From positions 1 to 6,366 of the forward strand of contig JADHUX010000028.1 of the NCBI GenBank assembly GCA_016784285.1: 6,366 nucleotides of DNA, in the 5' to 3' direction. Positions 1 to 5,078 of this stretch are shown here, in pieces; within the stretch, counting starts at the first letter, position 1; each line of letters starts with the position of its first letter. A program made the translations under genes and the position numbers. A model generated the notes under the pieces. That model was not told the DNA's origin. It saw only the letters and a program-made list of their open reading frames with translations, and ran no database searches. This DNA comes from Parcubacteria group bacterium. Its GTDB lineage: Bacteria > Patescibacteriota > Minisyncoccia > Phycocordibacterales > UBA2163.

Positions 1-813
1 ATTAGAAATATTTTTGATCCGGGGATAGCATTTTCTCTTGGTATAGTTACATCAATTGGACTTCTTTCTGCTGCTATTTCAGATCAGCAGTATTGGCAAC
101 GAGCATTTGCTATAAAAAAGAATCAGCTTGTAAAAGCTTTTGTTTTCGGGGCATTACTTTTCGCTATTGTACCAATAGCACTTTCTATACTCGGCTTTTT
201 GGCGGCAAATCCATCTCTTGGTATTACTCTTGCCGAAGGGGTTGATGTGTCAATGATTGGGGTTCAAACAGTTACAACTCTTTTGCCAGCCGGTGCAGTA
301 TTTCTGTTTGTTGTGATGCTTCTTTCAGGACTTAGTTCTACTTTGGATTCAGGACTCTCTGCTGCTAGTTCACTTTGGGTTACAGATGTAATTAAACCAA
401 AAATAGACAGTGAATCGATTAAATCTGCACGAAAGGCAATGATTGGTGTAGCTATACTAGGACTACTTGTTGCTTTAGCTATAAATTTCATTCCTCAATT
501 TGGGTTATTCCATCTTTGGTGGATATTTAACACTGTTACTGCAACTGTTATGGTTCCAACGATATTAAGTTTGTATTGGAGTAAGCTAGATGAGAGAGGG
601 GTCTTTTGGGGAGTTCTTGTTGCATTGGTTGTAGGGTTACCGTTGTTTGTTTACGGTAACTTAATAGAGAGTTCTGTTTGGATTGTTGGGTCATCGCTTT
701 TCATAATCGCTATAAGCACAATCTTTTGTTTGGTAATGCCAAGAAAGACTCCTTGGGAGCCTAGACTTTCAGCAGTAGTTACTGATAAGATTGGTTCTAA
801 TACTAACCAATAA
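1..813 (+). CDS. Sodium:solute symporter (SSF/SSS family), 3' part; 5' end outside window
   Basis: The frame is open from base 1 to the TAA at 811-813 (270 residues visible), so the gene starts upstream and this is its C-terminal portion. About seven hydrophobic helices are visible, near fragment residues 8-25, 43-66, 91-113, 147-164, 170-192, 200-219 and 226-246. The key motif is LSSTLDSGLSAASSLWVTDV (fragment residues 111-130). By eye it aligns with the PutP motif that carries the Na+-binding Ser340/Thr341, putting Ser113/Thr114 here at that site. DQQYWQRAFA (28-37) is another typical SSF loop. The family couples Na+ entry to uptake of solutes such as proline, sugars, urea or pantothenate across the cytoplasmic membrane. 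The substrate cannot be told from this fragment. It is followed after 10 bases by a DUF2914-like membrane protein, probably in one operon. Family assignment is firm; substrate is unknown. Confidence 0.9.
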   Translation: MRNIFDPGIAFSLGIVTSIGLLSAAISDQQYWQRAFAIKKNQLVKAFVFGALLFAIVPIALSILGFLAANPSLGITLAEGVDVSMIGVQTVTTLLPAGAVFLFVVMLLSGLSSTLDSGLSAASSLWVTDVIKPKIDSESIKSARKAMIGVAILGLLVALAINFIPQFGLFHLWWIFNTVTATVMVPTILSLYWSKLDERGVFWGVLVALVVGLPLFVYGNLIESSVWIVGSSLFIIAISTIFCLVMPRKTPWEPRLSAVVTDKIGSNTNQ

Positions 814-817
814 AGGA
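812..817 (+). promoter_or_regulatory. Shine-Dalgarno site of the DUF2914-like gene
   Basis: AAAGGA overlaps the symporter stop codon and lies 6 bases before ATG 824. It supports 824 as the start over the upstream in-frame TTG at 791, which would overlap the symporter by 23 bases. It is one of only two recognisable ribosome binding sites in the window. Confidence 0.65.
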
Positions 818-823
818 CCCAAA

Positions 824-1915
824 ATGAAGTCTCTTTTTCAAAAATATAAAGAATTTTTTAAGCGTAATGAGCGCTATATTTCTGGTGGGGCACTTTTGTT
901 TGGTTTTGTGATAGACAACTTTACTCTCACAAGGATTGATCTGCAGTTTGATAATATTGTACTTTTTACATATTTGATAATTGCATTGTTAGCTATTGTG
1001 TTTATCAACTTTTATGAAGAGGGAATATTAAAAAATGCATTCTTTGAAAGAGTTAGATTTATATCACCACTTGCTATGCAGTTTGCGTTTGGAGGTCTGT
1101 TTTCTGGTTTTGTTATTTTTTATACAAGAAGCGCATCCCTTATCACAAGCTGGCCGTTTATTCTTATGTTAGTAATCCTTTTGATAGGTAATGAGTTCTT
1201 TAAAAAGAAATACACAAGATTTACTTTTAGGATGAGTATATTTTTTGTGGCACTCTTTTCTTTTTTGATTTTTTATGTACCTGTTGTTACAGGGTCTATA
1301 AATGCGGGTATGTTTGTATTAAGTGGAGTTATAAGTCTAGCTTTAATGATATTAATAGTTCGTTTTTTGAAGTTTTTTATACCAACTCGTATAAAGAAAA
1401 GTAAAAACGCACTTACTTGGAGTATTACAGGTATATTTATTTTGATTAACGTTTTTTATTTTACAAATATTATTCCTCCGATACCTCTATCTTTGAAGGA
1501 AGCAAGTGCGCATTATTTTATAGAACGAACAGCAGACAATAATTATCTTGCAATAAGTGAAGTAGAAAAGTGGTATGACTTTTTAATACCAAATAATACT
1601 ATTTATGTTTTATCAGGTGAGCCAGTGTATGTTTTCAGTTCCGTATTTGCACCGACAAAACTTAATACAGAGATCTATCATAAATGGCAGTATTATGATG
1701 CAAATGCAGATGAGTGGATAGAGAGTAATAGAGTAGGGTTTAATATTTCAGGTGGGCGTGACGGAGGGTACCGCGGGTATACTCTGAAATCCAATGTACC
1801 AGAGGGCCAGTGGCGTGTAGACGTAGTAACAAAACGCAACCAGCTCTTAGGACGTGTAAAGTTTGAAGCAGTAGAAGTGGATAGAGAAGTAGATTTAGAA
1901 ATACAAACATTATAA
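824..1915 (+). CDS. Seven-helix membrane protein with C-terminal DUF2914-like domain
   Basis: The product is 363 residues from ATG 824, chosen because AAAGGA precedes it at good spacing. Seven hydrophobic segments fall near residues 18-36, 45-63, 80-100, 108-122, 135-154, 160-180 and 198-217. A soluble region of about 145 residues follows. Its end (about 285-350) carries YHKWQYYD, a charged central stretch, EGQWRVDVV and LLGRVKFEAV. This is the pattern I associate with DUF2914: a His/Trp strand, then G-x-W-x-V, then a Gly followed by a final F-x-V strand. The helix-then-DUF2914 layout is familiar in Patescibacteria, but the function is not established. The soluble part probably lies outside the membrane, judging from seven helices and a Lys/Arg-rich N-terminus, which is inference. 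It sits 10 bases behind the symporter and 32 before the next membrane gene, so co-transcription is likely. DUF assignment is from memory of the pattern. Confidence 0.8.
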   Translation: MKSLFQKYKEFFKRNERYISGGALLFGFVIDNFTLTRIDLQFDNIVLFTYLIIALLAIVFINFYEEGILKNAFFERVRFISPLAMQFAFGGLFSGFVIFYTRSASLITSWPFILMLVILLIGNEFFKKKYTRFTFRMSIFFVALFSFLIFYVPVVTGSINAGMFVLSGVISLALMILIVRFLKFFIPTRIKKSKNALTWSITGIFILINVFYFTNIIPPIPLSLKEASAHYFIERTADNNYLAISEVEKWYDFLIPNNTIYVLSGEPVYVFSSVFAPTKLNTEIYHKWQYYDANADEWIESNRVGFNISGGRDGGYRGYTLKSNVPEGQWRVDVVTKRNQLLGRVKFEAVEVDREVDLEIQTL

Positions 1916-1947
1916 AATATAAGTATTAATAACTAATTTTTAATAAT

Positions 1948-2349
1948 ATGGATTTATCAATATTTCTTGTGCAGATTATCGGTATCTATTTCTTAGTAGT
2001 CGGTATTTCTGCTCTTGTTAAGACAAAGGAGTGGCAACACGTGGTAAAACACCTTATGGAGCATGAGCATATAGCTATAGCATATCTTGCTGGGATCCTG
2101 ACTCTTATCATGGGTCTGATAGTTGTGTTAAGCCACAACGTATGGACAGGTGGTGCACCTACTATTATCGCAACAGTAGTAGGGTGGCTTATCTTATTAA
2201 AAGGTGCAACTTATTTCTTACTCCCACATAATATATGGATATCGTGGGTAAGGGAGATGAACAATATGAAGCTATATAAAATATTTGGGATTATTTATAT
2301 AATCTTGGGTGCGTATATGATTTACAACGGGTTTGGTTTTGGAGCTTAA
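1948..2349 (+). CDS. Small four-helix integral membrane protein, function unknown
   Basis: The product has 133 residues and four predicted membrane helices, near 4-24, 42-62, 70-92 and 109-127. A short charged loop (25-41, with KTKEWQHVVKHLMEHEH) lies between helices 1 and 2, and a second (99-108) between helices 3 and 4. HNVW (63-66) followed by GWLILLKG (79-86) and LLPHN (91-95) looks like a family signature seen in small uncharacterised membrane proteins, but I cannot attach a named domain. Helices 1-2 and 3-4 may be a loose internal duplication, since HNVW and HNIW both follow a hydrophobic stretch. No Shine-Dalgarno site precedes ATG 1948; the context is AT-only, as for several genes here. 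It starts 32 bases after the DUF2914-like gene with no terminator between, so it is likely the last gene of that operon. It is a real gene by length and composition; its role is unknown. Confidence 0.75.
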   Translation: MDLSIFLVQIIGIYFLVVGISALVKTKEWQHVVKHLMEHEHIAIAYLAGILTLIMGLIVVLSHNVWTGGAPTIIATVVGWLILLKGATYFLLPHNIWISWVREMNNMKLYKIFGIIYIILGAYMIYNGFGFGA

Positions 2350-2371
2350 TTTAGTAAGATAAAATATAAAT

Positions 2372-2398
2372 AAAAAATCCAAGGGTCGCTCTTGGATT
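2372..2398 (-). terminator. Hairpin with an A-tract on its left: terminator shape for minus-strand transcription
   Basis: AATCCAAG (2376-2383) pairs perfectly with CTTGGATT (2391-2398) around a 7-base loop. The run of A at 2372-2377 becomes a U-tract only when read on the minus strand. On the plus strand the hairpin is followed by GCTTGACA, which is not T-rich, so plus-strand termination after the four-helix gene is doubtful. It lies directly before the toxin-antitoxin promoter and could also be a protein-binding palindrome. Confidence 0.45.
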
Positions 2399-2400
2399 GC

Positions 2401-2429
2401 TTGACAGGAAGTTAATCTTTAGATAAACT
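2401..2429 (+). promoter_or_regulatory. Promoter of the toxin-antitoxin operon
   Basis: A perfect -35 TTGACA (2401-2406) is followed after 17 bases by TAAACT (2424-2429), a 4/6 match to the -10 consensus. The predicted start of transcription is near 2436, only about 3 bases before the antitoxin ATG at 2439, so the message would be almost leaderless. No Shine-Dalgarno sequence is present, which agrees with this. Confidence 0.6.
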
Positions 2430-2430
2430 T
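2409..2430. promoter_or_regulatory. Candidate autoregulatory operator (22-bp imperfect palindrome)
   Basis: AAGTTAATCT (2409-2418) is mirrored by AGATAAACTT (2421-2430); 9 of the 11 base pairs of the full palindrome are symmetric. It covers most of the spacer and the whole -10 box, so a bound antitoxin or antitoxin-toxin complex would block RNA polymerase. Phd/YefM-family antitoxins are known to repress their own operons this way. That this palindrome is the site used is inference. Confidence 0.45.
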
Positions 2431-2438
2431 TAATTAAT

Positions 2439-2681
2439 ATGAAACAATCAATAATCGGCTTGAAAGAGCTTAGAGAAAATACAGAGAAATATATTTCACA
2501 AGTAAACAAAGGGCGTACTTTTACTGTGATTAAAAGATCAAAACCAGTATTTAAAATATCACCTGTTGATGAGTGGGGAGATGAGGGTGTGTGGGAAACG
2601 GTCGTAGATTTTCGAGAGATCGATAAACATGGCGTACCAGCCAAAGATATATTAAAAGCTCTTAAGAAAATAGATGGATAA
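2439..2681 (+). CDS. Phd/YefM-family type II antitoxin
   Basis: The product has 80 residues. The N-terminal half has the Phd/YefM fold pattern: IGLKELRENTEKYISQVNKG (6-25), a strand-helix with the conserved LREN near the start, then TFTVIKRSKPVFKISP (27-42), the short beta-hairpin of the DNA-binding dimer. The C-terminal third (about 51-80, with VWETVVDF and VPAKDILKALKKI) is the flexible helical part that in this family wraps around and neutralises the toxin. It is the first gene of a two-gene operon and overlaps the toxin gene by 8 bases, the usual arrangement for translational coupling. It probably represses its own promoter through the palindrome at 2409-2430. Family is confident; pairing with the downstream toxin is inferred from adjacency and overlap. 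Confidence 0.88.
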   Translation: MKQSIIGLKELRENTEKYISQVNKGRTFTVIKRSKPVFKISPVDEWGDEGVWETVVDFREIDKHGVPAKDILKALKKIDG

Positions 2682-2913
2682 GGTTAGCAAATTTCTCAAA
2701 AGATTATCCAAACAAGAACGTTTAAAACTCAGGACGGTTATAAAGAGTGTACTAGATGGTAAGATTAAAGATTTAGATGTAAAGAAATTAAGCGGTTATC
2801 AAAATATCTTTCGTGTTAGGGTTGGAGATATGAGAGTTGTGTTTGAAAATAATGATGGGTCTATGAACCTCATCTTTGTGGGTAGAAAAAGTGACAAAAC
2901 ATATAAATTTTAA
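2674..2913 (+). CDS. RelE/ParE-superfamily type II toxin
   Basis: The product has 79 residues, short but normal for RelE-like toxins. Two N-terminal helices (about 4-30, rich in Lys/Arg) are followed by the core sheet. The core has FRVRVGDMRVVFE (46-58), the family's hallmark strands, then MNLIFVGRKSDKTYKF (64-79), the C-terminal strand. By eye Arg54, Arg71 and Tyr77 correspond to the RNA-cleaving Arg61, Arg81 and Tyr87 of E. coli RelE, allowing a one-residue gap. If so, it would cut mRNA in the ribosomal A site. ParE-type gyrase poisoning cannot be excluded from sequence alone. The start ATG (2674) lies within the antitoxin's last codons. The gene ends 7 bases before a bidirectional terminator. 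All expected catalytic positions seem filled, so it is probably an intact toxin. Confidence 0.87.
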   Translation: MDKVSKFLKRLSKQERLKLRTVIKSVLDGKIKDLDVKKLSGYQNIFRVRVGDMRVVFENNDGSMNLIFVGRKSDKTYKF

Positions 2914-2919
2914 ACAATC

Positions 2920-2953
2920 AAAAAGAAACTAGTTTTAAAAATAGTTTCTTTTT
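2920..2953. terminator. Bidirectional rho-independent terminator between convergent genes
   Basis: A 12-bp perfect stem runs from AAAAAGAAACTA (2920-2931) to TAGTTTCTTTTT (2942-2953) around a 10-base AT-rich loop. It has an A-tract on the left and a T-tract on the right, so it works in both directions. It terminates the toxin-antitoxin operon on plus and the ZIP gene on minus. The TAA stop of the ZIP gene (2954-2952 on minus) begins inside the right-hand T-tract. Confidence 0.85.
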
Positions 2954-3731
2954 ATATCTCAAATCCTAAAAGTGCAAACATTATTGCTATACCAATAATG
3001 ATAGCGATGAATTGTAGAAATGAATCTTTTTTGTCAGAAGTTTTGTGGAGTTCTGGTACTAGGTCGGAACCTGCAATATATAAGAACCCCCCAGCTGCAA
3101 AAGCTATAAGTAGCGGGATATGTGTTTCAATCGTTTGCCCAAATATGAAAACTAGGGCAGTACCAAGTATTGCAGAGAGTGATGAAAAGAAGTTAAATAA
3201 AATCGCTTTTGTTTTGCTATATCCAGAGTGAAGTAGTACTGCAAAGTGCCCGATCTCTTGGGGTATCTCGTGGAGGACTATAGCAATAGTCGTAGCGATA
3301 CCAACTTCAATACTTATCATATAACTTACACCAAGTATTATTCCGTCTATCATATTGTGTAGCGCATCTGACGTAAGTATGAGTGGTCCCATCGGGTGAA
3401 TTTCGTTTTTTTGTTTATCATTACATTCATCTGTCTCACAATCATGACCGTGTGAATGGTGCCATCTTATAAATTTCTCAAGTACGAAGAATAGTATTAT
3501 TCCAACTAAAATAGCTAAAGATACTGTAGATGTGTTTCCTATTTCAGCAAAAGCTTCAGGAATGAGGTGGATTATCGCGTCACCAAAGAGTGCACCTACA
3601 GAAAGACTTACAAGAAAAAACGTTATCTTCTTAAGTAAGCTCTGTCTTAAACCAAGAGCAAACACTCCTACTAAAGATATAAGACTTACGATTATTACAC
3701 TTCCGAATGCGTATATAGTTATAGTATTCAT
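2952..3731 (-). CDS. ZIP-family divalent metal transporter
   Basis: The product has 259 residues from the minus-strand ATG at 3731; an in-frame TTG at 3749 would add six residues but is less likely and lies at the predicted transcription start. ZIP hallmarks are clear: GALFGDAIIHLIPEAF in TM2 (46-61), SDALHNMIDGIILG in TM4 (121-134, with His125, Asn126, Asp129) and HEIPQEIGHFAVLL in TM5 (154-167, with His154, Glu155, Glu159). In the family these TM4/TM5 residues form the binuclear metal site. A cytoplasmic loop rich in His, Cys and Asp (about 91-108, HHSHGHDCETDEC) sits between TM3 and TM4, as is usual. About eight helices fit, with the last near 237-256. It probably imports Zn2+, Fe2+ or Mn2+; the metal is not decidable here. 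Position 162 is His where many relatives have Asp (HEIPQEIGD). It is convergent with the toxin gene and divergent from the SIMPL gene. Confidence 0.93.
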   Translation of the reverse strand: MNTITIYAFGSVIIVSLISLVGVFALGLRQSLLKKITFFLVSLSVGALFGDAIIHLIPEAFAEIGNTSTVSLAILVGIILFFVLEKFIRWHHSHGHDCETDECNDKQKNEIHPMGPLILTSDALHNMIDGIILGVSYMISIEVGIATTIAIVLHEIPQEIGHFAVLLHSGYSKTKAILFNFFSSLSAILGTALVFIFGQTIETHIPLLIAFAAGGFLYIAGSDLVPELHKTSDKKDSFLQFIAIIIGIAIMFALLGFEI

Positions 3732-3749
3732 ATATAGATAATAGCACAA

Positions 3750-3778
3750 TTGCCTTTTATTATAGAGAGGTATATATT
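3750..3778 (+). promoter_or_regulatory. Promoter of the SIMPL-domain gene
   Basis: TTGCCT (3750-3755, 4/6) and TATATT (3773-3778, 5/6) are 17 bases apart, predicting a start near 3785 and a leader of about 23 bases to ATG 3808. The -35 box coincides with the predicted start of the divergent ZIP transcript, so the two promoters overlap. Confidence 0.5.
3759..3764 (-). promoter_or_regulatory. -10 box of the ZIP transporter promoter
   Basis: Read on the minus strand this is a perfect TATAAT, predicting a start near 3752 and a leader of about 21 bases to ATG 3731. The -35 at 17-base spacing (TATACT, 3787-3782) is a poor match, so activity may depend on an activator or on AT-rich upstream DNA. 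Confidence 0.45.
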
Positions 3779-3807
3779 ATGAGTATATTAGCTCTAATTA
3801 ATTGAGT

Positions 3808-4623
3808 ATGCATAATGAAATAAATAATAATAATTGTTGTAGTTTTGGAGGTCGTCGAGTAAAGAAGATGTTAGTACTAGTGCTTTTAGTACTCGCACTA
3901 TTTCTTATATTTAAAACACTTAACACTATAAAAGAGTATAGATTTATAGGTGGTGGTGTCTCTGCGACAAATACAATAAATGTGTCAGGAGAGGGTGAGG
4001 TATTTGCAGTTGCAGATATTGCAGAGTTTTCGTTCTCTGTAGTTGAGGAGAAGGACACAGTAGACGAAGCACAAGACATTGCGGCACAAAGAGTAAACAG
4101 TATTTTAGATTTTCTTAAAAAGAGTGATGTAAAAGAAACAGATATAAAAACAACAAACTATAATGTTTACCCACGTTATGAGTTTGAGAGAGAAGCGTGT
4201 AGTGGAGGGTTTTGTCCACCAGGAGAGAGAGTGCTCAAAGGCTTTGAAGTAAGTCAGAGTATTTCTGTGAAGGTTCGTGACACAGGAAGTGCTGGTACAG
4301 TACTTTCAGGTATTGGTGAGCTTGGAGCAAGTAACATAAGTGGACTTAACTTTACTATTGATGATGAAGACGATCTGCAAGAGAGTGCACGTAAAATAGC
4401 AATAGAAGACGCACAGGTAAAAGCAAAACAACTTGCAAAAGACCTAAATGTGAAGCTTGTAAGGGTGGTAAACTTTTCAGAGTTTGGTAGTAGCCCAAGA
4501 TTTAAGACTTTTGCGGTTCCAGAGATGGCGTCACTTGATGCTGTAGGAGGAGGAATTCCAGAGATCCCAGTAGGTGAGAACAAGATTACTTCAAATGTAA
4601 GTATTACTTACGAGATAAGATAG
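3808..4623 (+). CDS. Membrane-anchored SIMPL-domain (DUF541) protein
   Basis: The product has 271 residues from ATG 3808. An N-terminal tail of 20 residues ends in RRVKK, followed by one hydrophobic helix (about 21-36), which looks like a signal anchor with the rest outside the cytoplasm. The remainder (about 55-271) reads as a SIMPL domain: TINVSGEGEVFAVADIAEFS (56-75) is the typical opening strand pair, then VDEAQDIAAQRVNSILDFLK, DIKTTNYNVYPRYEF (112-126), a central GFEVSQSISVKVRD (145-158), ARKIAIEDAQVKAKQLAKDL (194-213) and a final ITSNVSITYEIR. SIMPL proteins (BP26/OMP28-like) form ring-like oligomers; the biochemical role is unclear. A Cys pair, CSGGFC (131-136), may form a disulfide in a loop. 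ATG 3868 (before MLVLVLLV) is an alternative start; a GGAGG at 3847-3851 lies too far from it (16 bases) to be convincing. Confidence 0.88.
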   Translation: MHNEINNNNCCSFGGRRVKKMLVLVLLVLALFLIFKTLNTIKEYRFIGGGVSATNTINVSGEGEVFAVADIAEFSFSVVEEKDTVDEAQDIAAQRVNSILDFLKKSDVKETDIKTTNYNVYPRYEFEREACSGGFCPPGERVLKGFEVSQSISVKVRDTGSAGTVLSGIGELGASNISGLNFTIDDEDDLQESARKIAIEDAQVKAKQLAKDLNVKLVRVVNFSEFGSSPRFKTFAVPEMASLDAVGGGIPEIPVGENKITSNVSITYEIR

Positions 4624-4632
4624 TGGTATACT
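4624..4632 (+). promoter_or_regulatory. Candidate extended -10 promoter of the 73-residue gene
   Basis: TGG followed by TATACT (4627-4632) fits the extended -10 form TGn-TATAAT and begins on the base after the SIMPL stop codon. It predicts a start near 4639 and a leader of about 54 bases. No good -35 is present. No terminator separates the SIMPL gene from this gene, so read-through is also possible. Confidence 0.35.
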
Positions 4633-4679
4633 AAATAGAGAATAAATTGTTCATAATTTCTTAGTACTTACTTTTTAAA

Positions 4680-4687
4680 AAGGAGGT
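4680..4687 (+). promoter_or_regulatory. Perfect Shine-Dalgarno sequence
   Basis: AAGGAGGT matches the complement of the canonical 16S 3' end over all eight bases. It ends 5 bases before ATG 4693. The ATG at 4688 directly abuts it and opens only a 14-codon frame, so 4693 is the start. It is by far the strongest ribosome binding site in the window. Confidence 0.8.
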
Positions 4688-4692
4688 ATGTT

Positions 4693-4914
4693 ATGCCAAT
4701 GTTGCGCGGAAAGGATGGAGACAATCAAGTAAATATCGAAATAGATCTAGAGTTGTATAAAGATTTGATTAGATATACTAATGGAGTTGCAAGTAAAAGG
4801 CTTGATGTCGCTAGTGAAATTTTTTCAAGTATAACTGAAGATAGTTTACTTATAACCACAGAATTAGCTGAAGAAAGGTTAAGAAAAAGGATGGGGTCTG
4901 TAGCGCATGTATAA
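4693..4914 (+). CDS. Hypothetical protein, 73 residues, no family recognised
   Basis: I do not recognise this protein. It has a polar N-terminus (MPMLRGKDGDN), a short beta-like stretch (QVNIEIDLE, 12-20), and then mostly helix: LYKDLIRYTNGVASKRLDVA (21-40) and the C-terminal TELAEERLRKRMG (56-68). There is no membrane segment, signal peptide or Cys/His cluster, so it is probably a small cytosolic, mainly helical protein. It is supported as a real gene by a perfect Shine-Dalgarno sequence at 5-base spacing, codon use like its neighbours and a dedicated strong terminator 18 bases after its stop. The VNIEIDLELYKDL pattern loosely recalls small DNA-binding or regulatory proteins in which a strand precedes a helix, but this is only an impression and no function is assigned. 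Confidence 0.7.
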   Translation: MPMLRGKDGDNQVNIEIDLELYKDLIRYTNGVASKRLDVASEIFSSITEDSLLITTELAEERLRKRMGSVAHV

Positions 4915-4931
4915 AACAGAAATAGAAAAAT

Positions 4932-4966
4932 AAAAAGCCATCATTTTACAAAATGATGGCTTTTTT
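4932..4966 (+). terminator. Strong rho-independent terminator
   Basis: GCCATCATTT (4937-4946) pairs with AAATGATGGC (4951-4960) around a TACA loop, with flanking A5/T5 extending the stem. Six T follow at 4961-4966. It ends transcription of the 73-residue gene, and of the SIMPL gene if the two are co-transcribed. The A-tract upstream makes it potentially bidirectional. Confidence 0.92.
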
Positions 4967-4977
4967 ACTACCTATTG

Positions 4978-5020
4978 ACCCCCACACCTATATTTGCAAT
5001 GAAAATATAGGTGTGGGGGT
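4978..5020. repeat. 18-bp perfect inverted repeat, 7-base spacer
   Basis: ACCCCCACACCTATATTT (4978-4995) is exactly mirrored at 5003-5020, with spacer GCAATGA. The arms are unusually GC-rich at their outer ends for this AT-rich genome, and no T-tract follows, so it is not a standard terminator. TTGAC occurs just outside or at each outer end (4975-4979 and 5020-5024). The right copy serves as a candidate -35 box for the secE operon, which makes an operator role possible. Confidence 0.8.
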
Positions 5021-5047
5021 TGACTATTTACTTAAAATGAGTAATAT
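5020..5047 (+). promoter_or_regulatory. Candidate promoter of the secE-nusG-rplK operon
   Basis: TTGACT (5020-5025, 5/6) and TAATAT (5042-5047, 4/6) are separated by 16 bases. The predicted start is near 5054, giving a leader of about 110 bases to secE. The -35 begins at the last base of the inverted repeat. It is the best promoter-like pair between the upstream terminator and secE. Confidence 0.45.
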
Positions 5048-5053
5048 ATAAAT

Positions 5054-5074
5054 AACACCCGAGGGGTGTTTTTT
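5054..5074 (+). terminator. Terminator-like hairpin in the secE leader
   Basis: AACACCC (5054-5060) pairs with GGGTGTT (5064-5070) around a GAG loop, followed by T to 5074 (six T in all, two of them in the stem). It has the form of a rho-independent terminator but is placed at the predicted start of the secE transcript. It could stop read-through from upstream, act as an attenuator for a longer leader, or cap the 5' end of the secE mRNA as a stabilising hairpin. Confidence 0.6.
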
Positions 5075-5078
5075 AATG

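Noticed and set aside
791..823. Upstream TTG start for the DUF2914-like gene
   Set aside because: It would overlap the symporter's end and lacks a ribosome binding site; ATG 824 has AAAGGA at good spacing.
2351..2644. 97-codon minus-strand open frame
   Set aside because: It is antisense to the clear antitoxin gene, has no family-like sequence and runs through a hairpin and promoter region.
2998..3231. Plus-strand frames inside the ZIP gene (also 3532-3741)
   Set aside because: They are antisense to a ZIP transporter with all its metal-site motifs and show no protein-like features of their own.
3732..3749. Upstream TTG start for the ZIP gene
   Set aside because: It adds six residues of no family likeness and lies at the predicted transcription start; ATG 3731 gives a typical ZIP N-terminus.
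3781..3810. Palindrome-like AATTAATT with CTC and GAG flanks as a metal-regulator operator
   Set aside because: The flanks are offset by one base and symmetry breaks outside the AT core, which is common in AT-rich DNA; too weak to call.
4254..4583. Long minus-strand frame inside the SIMPL gene (also those at 3798-4079, 5443-5829 and 5939-6310)
   Set aside because: They are serine-rich shadow translations of well-supported plus-strand genes, with no start signals or recognisable motifs.
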